NCBI RefSeq assembly: GCF_000003855.2
Contig: NW_003101670.1
Span: forward strand, 706,841 to 770,840
DNA length: 64,000 nt
Direction of reading: 5' to 3'
From: Blastomyces gilchristii SLH14081
Taxonomy: Eukaryota; Ascomycota; Eurotiomycetes; Onygenales; Ajellomycetaceae
The notes under the pieces were generated by a model, which ran no database searches, had not been told where the DNA came from, and was given only the letters and a program-made list of their open reading frames with translations. A program made the translations under genes and the position numbers. Numbering within the stretch: the first letter of the stretch is position 1; every line of letters starts with the position of its first letter. Shown one piece after another: positions 1-9,438 of this stretch.

Positions 1-812
1 ATCAAACAGAAATTATGAGCCAATCAGGATACTAATTCTGGTCTCAGGTGTTAAACATACGACGTACTTACCACGAAGACTCACAACCTAAGTTTCTGCC
101 ATTCTAAGAATTTATGCTCTGCATATCATCTTGCGTTGTTTTCTTTTTTTTCGTTTAATTTTTCTGAAACTTTTCCCGCTTTTCCTCTTCCTCTTTCCTT
201 GCTCTATTATCCGCTCAGCCCTGAATATGGAATGGATTGCAGCAGACAGCGTAACGCCACGTTGCATGCGTGTCTCTATGATCTGGCGAGATTGCCAAGA
301 GAGGTAAACTTTTATAAGAAACAGGAAAGATAGAAAGAACCAGAGAAAAAGGGCTGCAGGCGTTTTGGGGGAAATGGCATAATGTGGCGTCCGATTATAT
401 GGAACAAATGATATATATAGGATACGATTTCTAAAGCTCCTCGATTTGTTAGAGATACCCCGAGTTGATGCTTAATCTCACTACTTCATTCAGCAACTTT
501 GGTCTTGTAGATGTCCCTGTCGGGAATCTTCTTCCTTTTTACTTTGTCATTTTTTGATGGTTCGTGAGGCAGTAAAAGTAACCGATGTCGAGACGCACCT
601 CTCCACAACCTCGGCATAATTTCTAAGCCACGGCTTGCCGAAGAGCTCAACATTACCTATTTAATAAAAGGCCTGAATAGAGACCTCGTAGATTCTCTTC
701 CTTTTGGTTGTAATACTATTATTATAAATCGCAAATCCACCGCCTATTATTGATTATTAGTCGCCCACTTTTCATATTATTACGAGCAAATATTCATATC
801 CTAAACATCATA
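1..812. other. Intergenic region upstream of the hydratase gene
   Basis: No coding sequence is supported here. Short open frames exist but show no recognisable domain and no splice structure. The last 150 bases before the ATG at 813 are AT-rich and would serve as promoter and 5' leader of the next gene. The left edge may contain the end of a gene outside the window. Confidence 0.5.
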
Positions 813-2199
813 ATGAGCGGACCCGGAGCAGGCCATAAGTTCCCGAGCCAGGATGTGAGCTGGACGAAGAGAGATGTCCTGCTCTTCGCAAATAGTATTG
901 GAGCGACAGCGGACGAACTTCATTTCCTCTACGTATGTTTGTGTCTATCCATATAATTCTTGTCGGAAGAAAGAAACAAGAGATGAAGAGGGTTTGCCCT
1001 GGTTTGTTACTAACATCTCTCTTTCCAATAGGAGCTACATCCAAACTTTACCGTGTTCCCAACATACCCTATTATCCTCCGTATGTCTCAATGCCACCCA
1101 AAAAAAAAAAAGAAAAGAAAAGAAAAAAAGCGGCAAGGGCGCTCCCAGCGGACTTTGAAAAATGAATAACTAATATAATAATTAACTACAGCTTTCAAAC
1201 TCACAAACCAAGAGGTAACCGACTTCTACGCCCAAAAAACCGGCAATGTCATCCCCGGCGTGCCCACCTTCGACACCCGCCGCGTCGTCGACGGACAGCG
1301 CAAAATGACTTTCCTCAAGCCCCTACCTGTCTCCAGCGAGGGGCGCAAGTTTGAACTGCGAAGCTCGGTTGTTGGTGTCTATGATAAGGGCAAGGCAGGC
1401 TCCGTTGTCGAGACGGAGCAGCAAATTGTCGATAAAGAGACCGGGGAGATCTATACCAAGGCTGTTGGGAGTGGGTTTTTCGTTGGACAGGGGAATTGGG
1501 GTGGGCCAAAAGGTGAATAAATTAAATCCCCCGCCTCTTTGACTTTGGTAACGCGCCGGAGGCCGGAGGGATGTTAAAAGGGACTTGAGGTTGCATGAAT
1601 ATGTACAACTCGTGAGCTGATGGCTAATAATTCGTGTCTTTGGCACTGGTACAGGTCCGTCTACGGTGAACTATCCCCCTCCACAGGGAAAGAAGCCAGA
1701 TGTCGTCTATGAATATCAGACAGATGACAATACAGCGTTGCTCTACCGGTAAGCTACGTCCAATAATTACCTCTTGATATTTCTCTCCTGGGAAGGAGAT
1801 CGCCTGTATCGTGACAATTCCTAACTCTGCGATTTTTATTTTTTTTAAATGCATAGACTGAATGGAGACTATAACCCTTTGCACGCCACACCGGAGCCGG
1901 GACAGAAAATGGGTTTCGGCGGTGTCATTATCCACGGCCTTTTCAGCTGGAACATGGCAGCGCACGCTATCCTGAAGACATTGGGCGGTAGCGACCCTAA
2001 GAATCTCAAAGAGTTCCAGGCCCGATTTGCGTCCCCAGTGATCCCCGGTGTTAAGCTGATCACTGAGATTTGGAGGACCGGGAAGCTTGAAGGTGGATTT
2101 GAAGAAGTTGTGTTTGTGGTCAAGAATGATAAGGGCAAGGTTGTATTGAGCAATGGCCGGGCGCTGGTCAATGTTGTTGGTGGGAAGAGTAAGCTATGA
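813..2199 (+). CDS. Peroxisomal MaoC-type (hydratase 2) enoyl-CoA hydratase/dehydratase
   Basis: Predicted 308-residue protein in five exons: 813-932, 1032-1080, 1192-1512, 1655-1748 and 1857-2199; all introns are GT-AG and the frame stays open throughout. The C-terminal hot-dog domain carries the hydratase-2 signature GDYNPLH (about residues 198-204), with the catalytic Asp199 and His204 expected of this family, followed by GFGGVIIHGL. The last three residues are SKL, a canonical peroxisomal targeting signal 1. Known members hydrate trans-2-enoyl-CoA to (3R)-hydroxyacyl-CoA in peroxisomal beta-oxidation; in fungi the same fold also forms the C-terminal part of multifunctional Fox2. This is a stand-alone double hot-dog protein, so a Fox2-related or substrate-specific dehydratase role is inferred. 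The start at 813 is chosen because upstream in-frame residues are not conserved-looking and exon 1 then fits a whole number of codons. Confidence 0.9.
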
Positions 2200-2340
2200 G
2201 GTTTAGCATGTGACTCAAAGGCCGGCTGTTTGTCAGATATATCAGGAAACTCCCTGCTGTCCCTATGTATTATTTTGATTAAGCTATTGGTTGGGTGTCT
2301 ATCCATGATTCAGCCAGACGGGCAACGATTTATCTCAGCA
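2200..2340. other. 3' flank of the hydratase gene
   Basis: Probable 3' untranslated and intergenic sequence between the stop codon and the first terminal repeat of the LTR-type element. I see no further gene or structure. Confidence 0.4.
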
Positions 2341-2416
2341 ATTGGTTGCTATCTAGTGTGGGCTATATGCTTGGCGCGGGGCGCTAGTCCGTACTAGGAA
2401 GCCTAGGGCTCCCACA
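2341..2416 (-). repeat. Terminal direct repeat, left copy (3' LTR remnant)
   Basis: This 76-bp segment matches 3482-3557 with two mismatches. Its core runs from TGTGGG to CCCACA, so the core also has 6-bp inverted ends, as LTRs often do. Sequence outside the repeat differs on both sides. Confidence 0.7.
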
Positions 2417-2559
2417 CCCCCTCGGACTAGCTACCGTACTGGCTTATATCCTTCTATCCTTCTCAAATCATTCAAATCCGCAATAAAAATTAATTCCAAA
2501 AAGCAGCACCTAGTTTCCTTATCAGGACTAGGCCTGATACATGAATATACCGCAAAGTC

Positions 2560-2740
2560 ATGCTCAAATCCATAAAATCCCTTGTATCCCTTGTATCATT
2601 ATTTCCATCGTATCATTTGTCATATCCGTTGTATCCCTCATTATTCATATCCATCGTGTCAATCGTATTCATCCGTCATATCATATCTATCATGTCATTC
2701 ATATCCTTTCATATCTGTTGTATCCGTCATATCAATTCAG
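2560..2740. repeat. Degenerate short tandem repeat rich in ATCC/TGTATC
   Basis: The block repeats variants of TCATATCC, TTGTATCC and ATCGTATC every 10 to 20 bases. It makes overlapping open frames rich in Ile, Ser, His and Tyr on the plus strand; these look like products of the repeat and not of a gene. It lies inside the LTR-type element, between the gag-like frame and the left terminal repeat. Confidence 0.6.
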
Positions 2741-2939
2741 CTAGGTGTAATGACAGTTGTGTTGACAGAGAATGAGAGTTTCCACCCAACTTTTGGATGA
2801 GTATTTCCATCAATCTATCCTGTTTCTTCATGTATGCCATCATTCTCATCATCAATTCATTCATTTGACCTAGTTGACCCCTAGGCCCAGGGGTAGGCGT
2901 TTCTTGCCCATATTCGCTCTCGTTCTCATTGTTGTTCAT
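2727..2939 (-). pseudogene. Gag-like N-terminal fragment of the LTR element
   Basis: A 70-codon frame begins MNNNENESEYGQE and has a polar, proline-containing N-terminus followed by a helical stretch with MNELMMRMMAYMKKQDRLMEI. Its position downstream of a putative primer-binding site and leader suggests the start of a gag protein cut short by deletion. No zinc knuckle or other diagnostic motif survives, so the assignment rests on context. Confidence 0.4.
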
Positions 2940-2997
2940 ATTGCTTGTGTTCTTGGAGTCGTACCCCCCCTTGAATCAGTTGTTTTCAATCTTTTCC

Positions 2998-3350
2998 CCC
3001 GCGATCAAAGCTCCCTTGGCTCCTCGTCAGGATTCCTTTTTGAATCTTTTGTTTTCCCCGCGATCAAAGCTCCCTTGGCCTCTCATCAGGATCCAGCAGT
3101 GATATAGGAGATGCCACTCCTTTTCCCGTGATCAGGGCTTCCTTTGCCCTTCGTCGGGACCCCTTGTTGAATCTTTTGTTTTCCCCGCGATCAAAGCTCC
3201 CTTGGCCTCTCATCAGGATCCAGCAGTGATATAGGAGATGCCACTCCTTTTCCCGTGATCAGGGCTTCCTTTGCCCTTCGTCGGGACCCCTTGTTGAATC
3301 TTTTCGTTTTCCCCGCGATCGAAGCTCCCTTGGCCTCTCATCAGGACCCT
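2998..3350. repeat. Tandem repeat with about 127-bp period in the element leader
   Basis: A unit beginning CGATCAAAGCTCCCTTGGC starts at 3061, 3188 and 3316, giving periods of 127 and 128 bases. The first two units are almost identical, the third is partial, and a shorter diverged copy lies at about 2998. Each unit also contains an internal half-repeat (TGATCAGGGCTTCCTTTGCC), so it probably arose by two rounds of duplication. It occupies the leader between the primer-binding site and the gag-like ATG. Confidence 0.8.
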
Positions 3351-3481
3351 TCTGCAGTTCAGCGATGCAGCTCAGGAGATGTTTTATACCTCAGATAAAT
3401 GAAAAAGTAGTAGTAGTGGAAGGTTATTAAAAACAAAACAAGCAATCCGGGCCATAACCTGTTGGACGTCTGAGTGGTTGT

Positions 3482-3557
3482 ATTGGTTGCTATCTAGTGT
3501 GGGCTATATGCTTGGTGCGGGGCGCTAGTCTGTACTAGGAAGCCTAGGGCTCCCACA
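3482..3557 (-). repeat. Terminal direct repeat, right copy (5' LTR)
   Basis: Matches 2341-2416 with two mismatches. On the minus strand it is followed after about 18 bases by the putative half-tRNA-Met primer-binding site, so this would be the 5' LTR. The LTR may extend to about 3461, where the sequence reads CAACA before the primer site. Confidence 0.65.
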
Positions 3558-4532
3558 GTTTTAACATTTAATAATTAGTCACTCTCACAGCTAAACCCAA
3601 ATAGATCAAAAATACAAATCTGCTGTAAGTTACAGTGTCTGAGAAAGAACAGTTTCAGTTTGTTAGCAACACAGGAATGATTTGCTCTATATCTCAATCA
3701 TGAGTGAGAATAGTAACTTAACTTTATCTATTTATTATTTCTATATTATCTTGAGATCTAGAGAAATCATATTTTTTCCTTTCCTCTATTTCTTATATAT
3801 GAAGTATCATTTCAAAGTAGATTTACACTTATAACAAGAGAATGAAATATAATTATTTTTAACAGTAACTTAAACATTTATATTAAATATCATGTTTTTT
3901 AAAATATTAAATATATATTTCTATTCTTCTTCTCTATAGCTAATAGCTATAATCTAAAATAGTTTACAAATTTTAAAAATGTATAATGAATGAGAAATTG
4001 AATTTTAATTTTTTCACAGATGTCACTCTGAGCACATGACTTAGTGAATGTTTCTGTGCAGTACAGTACAATACATGTGTACTACGTGTATGTATGTATT
4101 GTACCTGAAGTATCCATCAATTGTATAAAACAAATATTTCAGCTTCAATGCCCCTAATATTGTTCTGAAAGTTTTCCCCGCCATGTGGAGTTGACAGCAC
4201 AAAGAGAACTAAATACTTCCAGCCTCGGCAAAAACGAAAACCAATGTGTCCCAAAGCAAACCACCATCTGCTGTTACCACTCTTCAACAAATAATGAGTG
4301 AGATACACCATCTATTACATACGGAAGCAATCATTGGTAACACGATATCAGCCATGAAATCTTCACCTTTCGCATCTGTCAAAAGAGCCGCTCAGGTTGT
4401 ACGCGAAAGGTGGGATCTATTTTTAGCCTCTTCCCTGCAGTAGATGCTAATGAAGTGAAAGCTAACAATAATGGAAATCAAGGGCTCCGGGCAGTAGCTT
4501 TGTATATCAAGCAGGGAGACTACAACCAGTAA
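3558..4532. other. AT-rich patch then unassigned sequence before the dioxygenase gene
   Basis: Positions 3558-4080 are strongly AT-rich and CpG-poor, like an isolated RIP-mutated repeat fragment inside the gene region; I cannot name the element. From about 4100 composition returns to normal. Short frames near 4246-4443 and 4441-4529 read plausibly (for example SPFASVKRAAQVVRERWDLF), but I could not join them to a recognisable protein. They may be leader or upstream exons of the next gene. Confidence 0.4.
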
Positions 4533-6624
4533 GTGCACATGAATGCGTTTCCTACATGTTTGTATCCGTCCGATACGCCCTGGATAGGCTGCCGTACCTG
4601 GCCAATAAAGGGTCTGGAATGCAGAAAGCACCGCCAACCTATAAATTTTCCTGCTGACGCTCCTTTTAAGGAACTAGCACCATGGTCTGCCAGTAAGGCT
4701 CGACCCTATTCTCTTCACTTTTCTGGTCGAGTTGGTTCTCGCAAAGAGCCTGCTGCGCTGTTTTCGTCCTTGGCCGTCAACCATCACCCGGCAGCGCTCG
4801 CCGGAACTGAGAAAAGTTCCAGCACTGTGAACGAGCAGGGATATGTTCCTGTCTCTGTTGACCTTCCTGGAGGAGTTACGGGCAAGTGGTAAGCCGATCA
4901 GATCATTTGCTATCGTTTCATTCAACCGGCATACTCCACTTCGTTAAAATCGTTATATTGATGGTTGTGGACGGTATTTATCTAGGCCGAGTCTATGGTT
5001 GAGGTTTGTGCCCTATACTGTAACATCAGGGGTGTGCATGTAATACTATATACTCACCAACACACAGAGACAACTGCCAGTGCAAGAAATGCATTCACCC
5101 TGACACGAGACAGCGGCTTGTGGACACATTTTCGGTAACGGCACCTAACCTCTAGTTAAGAACGTTTGTATTTTGTTCTGCAACAGCCTAACCGTATGGA
5201 CCATTAGATACCCGCGGATATTCAACCATCATCGGTGAGAAAGTTGGACAATCATTTGGAGATTGAATGTAAGGCAATGATATTCATTTCCTACATGCTT
5301 CTCCCATGCTTACCTCCCTTCTAGGGGCAAATGATGGCCATACTAGCACGTATAGCTATAACTGGTTATCAAAACACCATCTTAGCCAGGGTAGCTCTGA
5401 ACTAGCCGCTGTTAAGTTCGGGTATTGGGAAGCCCATCTACCATTTTGTTTTTGTTTCTTGGTGAAACCTCAATAATAACACATTTGCCAGGTCTGAGAG
5501 ACAATTCGTTTCCAATGACCCAAATACCTATCCAACTGTCTTGTATGACGAGGTGATGTCCTCAGAAGCTGGCGTTCGAAAATGGACAGATCAAATTGTT
5601 TGCCTACCTTATCTCGCCCACGAATGGTTTTTATACTAACGCTCTACCCTAAAAGTATCGATGGGGGTTTTCCTTTGTCAAGGAATCCCCGGCAACCCCT
5701 GAAGCTACGGAGCAGCTCCTGAAGCGGATAGCATTCATCAGGCCTACGCATTATGGTATGTTCTACGACCCAGCAACTCCCACGCGTAAAAAGTGAAACT
5801 AAAAACAACCATGGCAGGCGGATTTTGGGACTTCACGTCCGATCTTTCTCTGAAAGATATGGCCTACACAACCGAAGGTCTTGGTGGCCATACGGATACC
5901 ACCTATTTTACGGATCCGGCAGGCCTCCAGATGTTCCACATGCTCTCACATACCAACGGTTCTGGTGGTGAATCACTGCTCGTTGATGGTTTTGAGGCTG
6001 CTAAGACACTCTACAAGGAGGATCCAGAGGCATATGGGGTACTAAAGGAATTTGGCGTCAGCGGCCATGCCAGTGGCAACGAACATGTCTGCATCCAACC
6101 GGCGCGCCCGTTCCCCGTCCTTAACCATCACCCGGTTACGCGAGAATTGTATCAGGTGCGATGGAATAATGAGGACAGGAGGCCCATTGTTAACGGGTCT
6201 CCAGAGGAAGTCAACAAATGGTACGCCGCAGCACGGAAATGGAATGAAATTATTACGCGGAAAGATATGGAACGTTGGTTCCAGCTGGATCCTGGCTCCC
6301 CAATGAGTAAGTCTTCTATAGCTATATCATGTGTTCAATATTACATCTTTCCACTCATAGATAATTCGCTAACCGGTACCCAGTATTCGACAACTGGAGA
6401 ATGCTCCATGGACGAGCTCCTTTTTCGGGAAAGCGGAGGATATGCGGTGGCTACAGTGAGTCCTTCTTTTGTCTCCTGATTTAGTTTATGGCCTTTCCTT
6501 CGCTAGCGGAATGCTTGACCGATTGACACTCTACTAATACATTTTAATAGTTAATCATGACGATTTCATGTCACGATATTGGTTGCTTAGGGATGGGCGA
6601 GAAAAAGTATTGAATAGGATATAG
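4533..6624 (+). CDS. Trimethyllysine dioxygenase (carnitine biosynthesis)
   Basis: Predicted 479 residues in ten exons: 4533-4888, 4986-5003, 5068-5134, 5208-5268, 5325-5421, 5492-5597, 5656-5755, 5818-6306, 6384-6455 and 6551-6624. The N-terminal GBBH-like domain has C128, C130, C133 and H173 in the zinc-site pattern RDNCQCKKC...DGH. The 2-oxoglutarate/Fe(II) core has HTD (H293, D295) and the distal His in WRMLHGR (H440), followed by the family ending GGY...DDF. Conserved blocks such as HYGGFWDF and HTDTTYF place it with trimethyllysine hydroxylases and not gamma-butyrobetaine hydroxylases. The enzyme makes 3-hydroxytrimethyllysine, the first step of carnitine synthesis. Exon 2 is only 18 nt and encodes PSLWLR of the WLRDNC motif. 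The start is uncertain: 4533 is the first in-frame ATG, and an upstream exon is possible. The 5422-5491 intron was chosen over a 37-base alternative on length. Confidence 0.88.
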
Positions 6625-7024
6625 TTCGTGGGTTATGATCAATACGGAATTACATATATAGGATCTTTCTTAAATAGAGTCTTCCTAGAAACAAATACCA
6701 AAGATATTGAAATACGTTAATAAATTACTTCTATTCGCACCCTCCCCAAGCTCCGCTAGGCTTCACGTCACATGACCTAGTTAGGCAAGCAGCTTGCGTA
6801 CCAAGGAAGTTAGTCCGGATTAGGAACCAGCTTGACCTCACCTGTGCAACCTAAGCTCTGGACATTACTGAGCATCATACAGCCAACTCTCCCTTCTGTT
6901 GTCAACGACTAGATCTTCTACACCCTCTCCGGTTCTCTAATTTCCCAGTAGCAACGCCTTTATACCCGATACAAATTTGTACTTTTCCCTACGCAACCGA
7001 TCTTTCCATACCCCAACCGCCATC
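6625..7024. other. Intergenic region, promoter side of the Rpt5 gene
   Basis: No gene is seen. The first half is AT-rich; the 150 bases before the ATG at 7025 are pyrimidine-rich, as is common for constitutively expressed fungal genes. I found no clear proteasome-associated control element match. Confidence 0.4.
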
Positions 7025-8602
7025 ATGTCAACTCTAGAGGATCTTGATGACCTCGAGCGCGAAGACAAGGACAAGAAGAAGGACCAGGGCGATGATAACG
7101 GAAAAAAACAAGACCAGGATGGCGATGCTGAAATGAAAGATGCAGGAGCGGACAAGAAGAAGGAAGAGGAAGAAGACCTAATAGATGAAGAAATCCTGCG
7201 ATCAAGTACCAGAGATATCATCAACAGACGGAAACTGCTGGAGAATGACATGCGAATCATGAAGAGCGAGTTCCAGCGTTTGACACATGAGCAGACTACG
7301 ATGCAGGAGAAGATAAAGGATAATTTGGATAAGATTGAGAATAACCGGTATGTCTGCCTTTGTCACGCCTGCATTCAAATTCGAAAGCGAGCTGCTCCTT
7401 TGACTAATACCTATCATCTTTGCATTACTTTTATAGACAACTACCATATCTTGTAGGTAATGTCGTCGAGCTACTTGATCTTGACGTTGAGAAAGAGGCT
7501 GCGGAGGAGGGTGCCAATATTGACCTGGACGCCACTCGGGTTGGCAAATCTGCTGTTATAAAGACTTCGACCCGTCAAACTATCTTCCTTCCTCTCATCG
7601 GCCTCGTCGACCATGAAAAACTGAAACCCGGCGACCTCATTGGTGTTAATAAGGATTCATATCTCGTTTTGGATACTCTACCAGCCGAATATGACAGCCG
7701 GGTGAAAGCCATGGAGGTTGACGAGAAGCCGACAGAGAAGTATACCGATGTTGGAGGCTTGGATAAACAAATTGAGGAGCTTGTTGAGGCAGTGGTATGG
7801 CCAATGAAAGAGGCTGAGCGGTTTAAGAAGATCGGCATTAAAGCACCAAAAGGTTCGCCATCCATCAACGATCTTTTATTTTTTTTGTTTTGCCGAACAC
7901 ATCATCAATATGCTCTTTACTAACTACTGGCTCGTCCTGAACAGGAGCTCTCATGTACGGCCTCCCGGTACCGGCAAAACTCTTCTTGCCCGTGCCTGTG
8001 CCGCCCAAACAAACGCAACCTTCCTCAAACTCGCCGGTCCCCAGCTCGTCCAGATGTTCATCGGAGACGGCGCAAAACTTGTCCGTGACTGCTTTGCTCT
8101 GGCCAAGGAGAAGGCCCCCTCGATCATCTTCATCGACGAACTTGACGCCATAGGCACGAAACGTTTCGACTCGGAAAAGTCCGGTGACCGCGAAGTCCAA
8201 CGAACCATGCTTGAACTCCTCAACCAACTGGACGGCTTCGCCTCCGACGACCGCGTCAAGGTCCTTGCTGCTACTAATCGTGTGGACGTACTTGATCCCG
8301 CTCTCTTGCGGTCCGGGCGCCTGGATCGCAAGATCGAATTCCCCCTCCCGAATGAAGAAGCGCGTGCCCAGATCTTACGTATCCACTCGCGTAAAATGGC
8401 TGTCGACGACGGTGTCAACTGGGCCGAACTGGCGCGGAGTACGGACGAGTTTGGCGGAGCGCAGTTGAAGGCTGTGTGTGTGGAAGCTGGAATGATTGCA
8501 TTGCGCAAGGGGATGAATAAGGTTGGTCATGAACATTACGTCGACGCGATTGCGGAGGTGATGGCGAAGAAGAAAGATACTAGCACCGGGATTTACGTCT
8601 AA
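7025..8602 (+). CDS. RPT5: 26S proteasome regulatory particle ATPase Rpt5 (subunit 6A), with apparent frameshift
   Basis: Three exons: 7025-7347, 7437-7852 and 7945-8602. The product is an AAA ATPase of the 19S base that unfolds substrates and opens the 20S gate. An acidic, lysine-rich N-terminus leads into a coiled coil, an OB-like region, and an AAA module with Walker [13 protein letters not shown] and the [24 protein letters not shown]. The C-terminus GIYV ends in a hydrophobic-Tyr-X (HbYX) tail, which docks into the 20S ring. Oddity: the conserved intron phase gives GALMYG up to about 7966, but the expected PPGTGKT is read one frame over, because the DNA is GGCCTCCC where GGCCCTCCC is needed. 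One C is therefore missing inside the Walker A codons. In an essential gene with every other region intact, an assembly or sequencing error is the likeliest cause. As written, the gene would be truncated. Confidence 0.93.
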
Positions 8603-9438
8603 TTATTTTAACCCCCCCTCTTTACCTCCAATTTCTCATTATTCCCTTGCTGTGAGCAAAAGCCTGCTCGCGCACTTTCTCTCTTTTCGGTGGTGCGTTT
8701 AAATTTGTATCATGCGTGTATGCGAATAGCAAAAATAAATACAGCATTGAAACCACATATTTTTAGACCGGGTTGGATCAAATCCTGGTGTTAGCTTTTT
8801 CAGCAACGGTTTCAATATTTTTTACGTTCTGCGATGAGTGTGATAATTTCTGTAACAGAATTAAAGGCCACCTGGTATTTTCACCAGTAATCTAGAGATG
8901 AATATGTATATGCTCTTTCCCAGCATATGCTCAGCTATTGGGCATGTTTACGTGGGTGGGCGCAGAAGGAGGATCATATTCTCGAAGGACAGCAGATGAA
9001 ATAGTAAAAAAGAAAAAAAGAGAGAGAGAGCGTAATATCGAAAGTCCAAAGGATCAAGGCTGGCTTAGTTTCGAAGGGGAAGGGAGGAATGGAGAAGAGG
9101 AAATGAAAAGGTAAAACAGGGAGTAAATATAAGGGGGGTTATATAGTTGCCTTTTGAGATGAGAGTCAGATAAAAGTGAATAGGGGAAATTAGGAGACTA
9201 GGATGGATAACTAGGATGAATGAACCTCGCTCCTGAATAGGTGACTCTTTGTTACAGAGGGATACCTGACAACAATTCGGTATTCAAGGTTAATCGAAGA
9301 CAGAAATAAAGGATAGGCACGAAATGCAGGACGAAATGGTCCTTCCTAGGTAAAAGCAGGGCATTTTAATCTACTATCTTAAAATTTGCTTTCTCCTAAA
9401 AAGAGAATTAAACATTAAACATTAACATAATCTCTCCT
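8603..9438. other. Convergent intergenic region between RPT5 and the F-box gene
   Basis: The two flanking genes point toward each other, so this stretch holds both 3' untranslated regions. It contains purine-rich low-complexity sequence near 9000-9130 and no supported gene. An AATAAA-like signal (aaaaataaata) lies near 8733, about 130 bases after the RPT5 stop. Confidence 0.45.

Larger units (their letters stand above)
2341..3557 (-). mobile_element. Small LTR-retrotransposon derivative (TRIM-like), minus orientation
   Basis: Two 76-bp direct repeats, 2341-2416 and 3482-3557, differ at only two positions (C/T at the GGYGCGG and AGTCYGTAC sites). Read on the minus strand, each begins TGTGGGAG. 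Just inside the right copy, the minus strand at about 3463-3446 reads CAACAGGTTATGGCCCGG. This resembles the copia-type primer-binding site that pairs with an internal piece of initiator tRNA-Met. A short gag-like frame follows at 2939-2727, and nothing like a protease, integrase or reverse transcriptase fits in the remaining space. I infer a non-autonomous or internally deleted Ty1/copia-type element. The repeats may be longer than 76 bp, because the left copy could be truncated; I found no target duplication. Base composition is normal, so it has escaped heavy RIP. Confidence 0.6.

Noticed and set aside
2541..2800. Three overlapping Ile/Ser/His-rich plus frames
   Set aside because: Produced by a degenerate short tandem repeat inside the LTR element, not by coding selection.
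2998..3350. Considered as a CRISPR-like array
   Set aside because: Units are 127 bp, contiguous and without variable spacers, in a eukaryotic genome; this is an ordinary tandem repeat.
5325..5498. Alternative dioxygenase splice with donor after 5461 and acceptor at 5498
   Set aside because: The intron would be 37 bases, too short for reliable fungal splicing; the 70-base intron 5422-5491 with TTGCCAG acceptor keeps frame.
7951..8508. 185-codon minus frame opposite the Rpt5 AAA domain
   Set aside because: It is the antisense shadow of a highly conserved coding exon and has no domain of its own.
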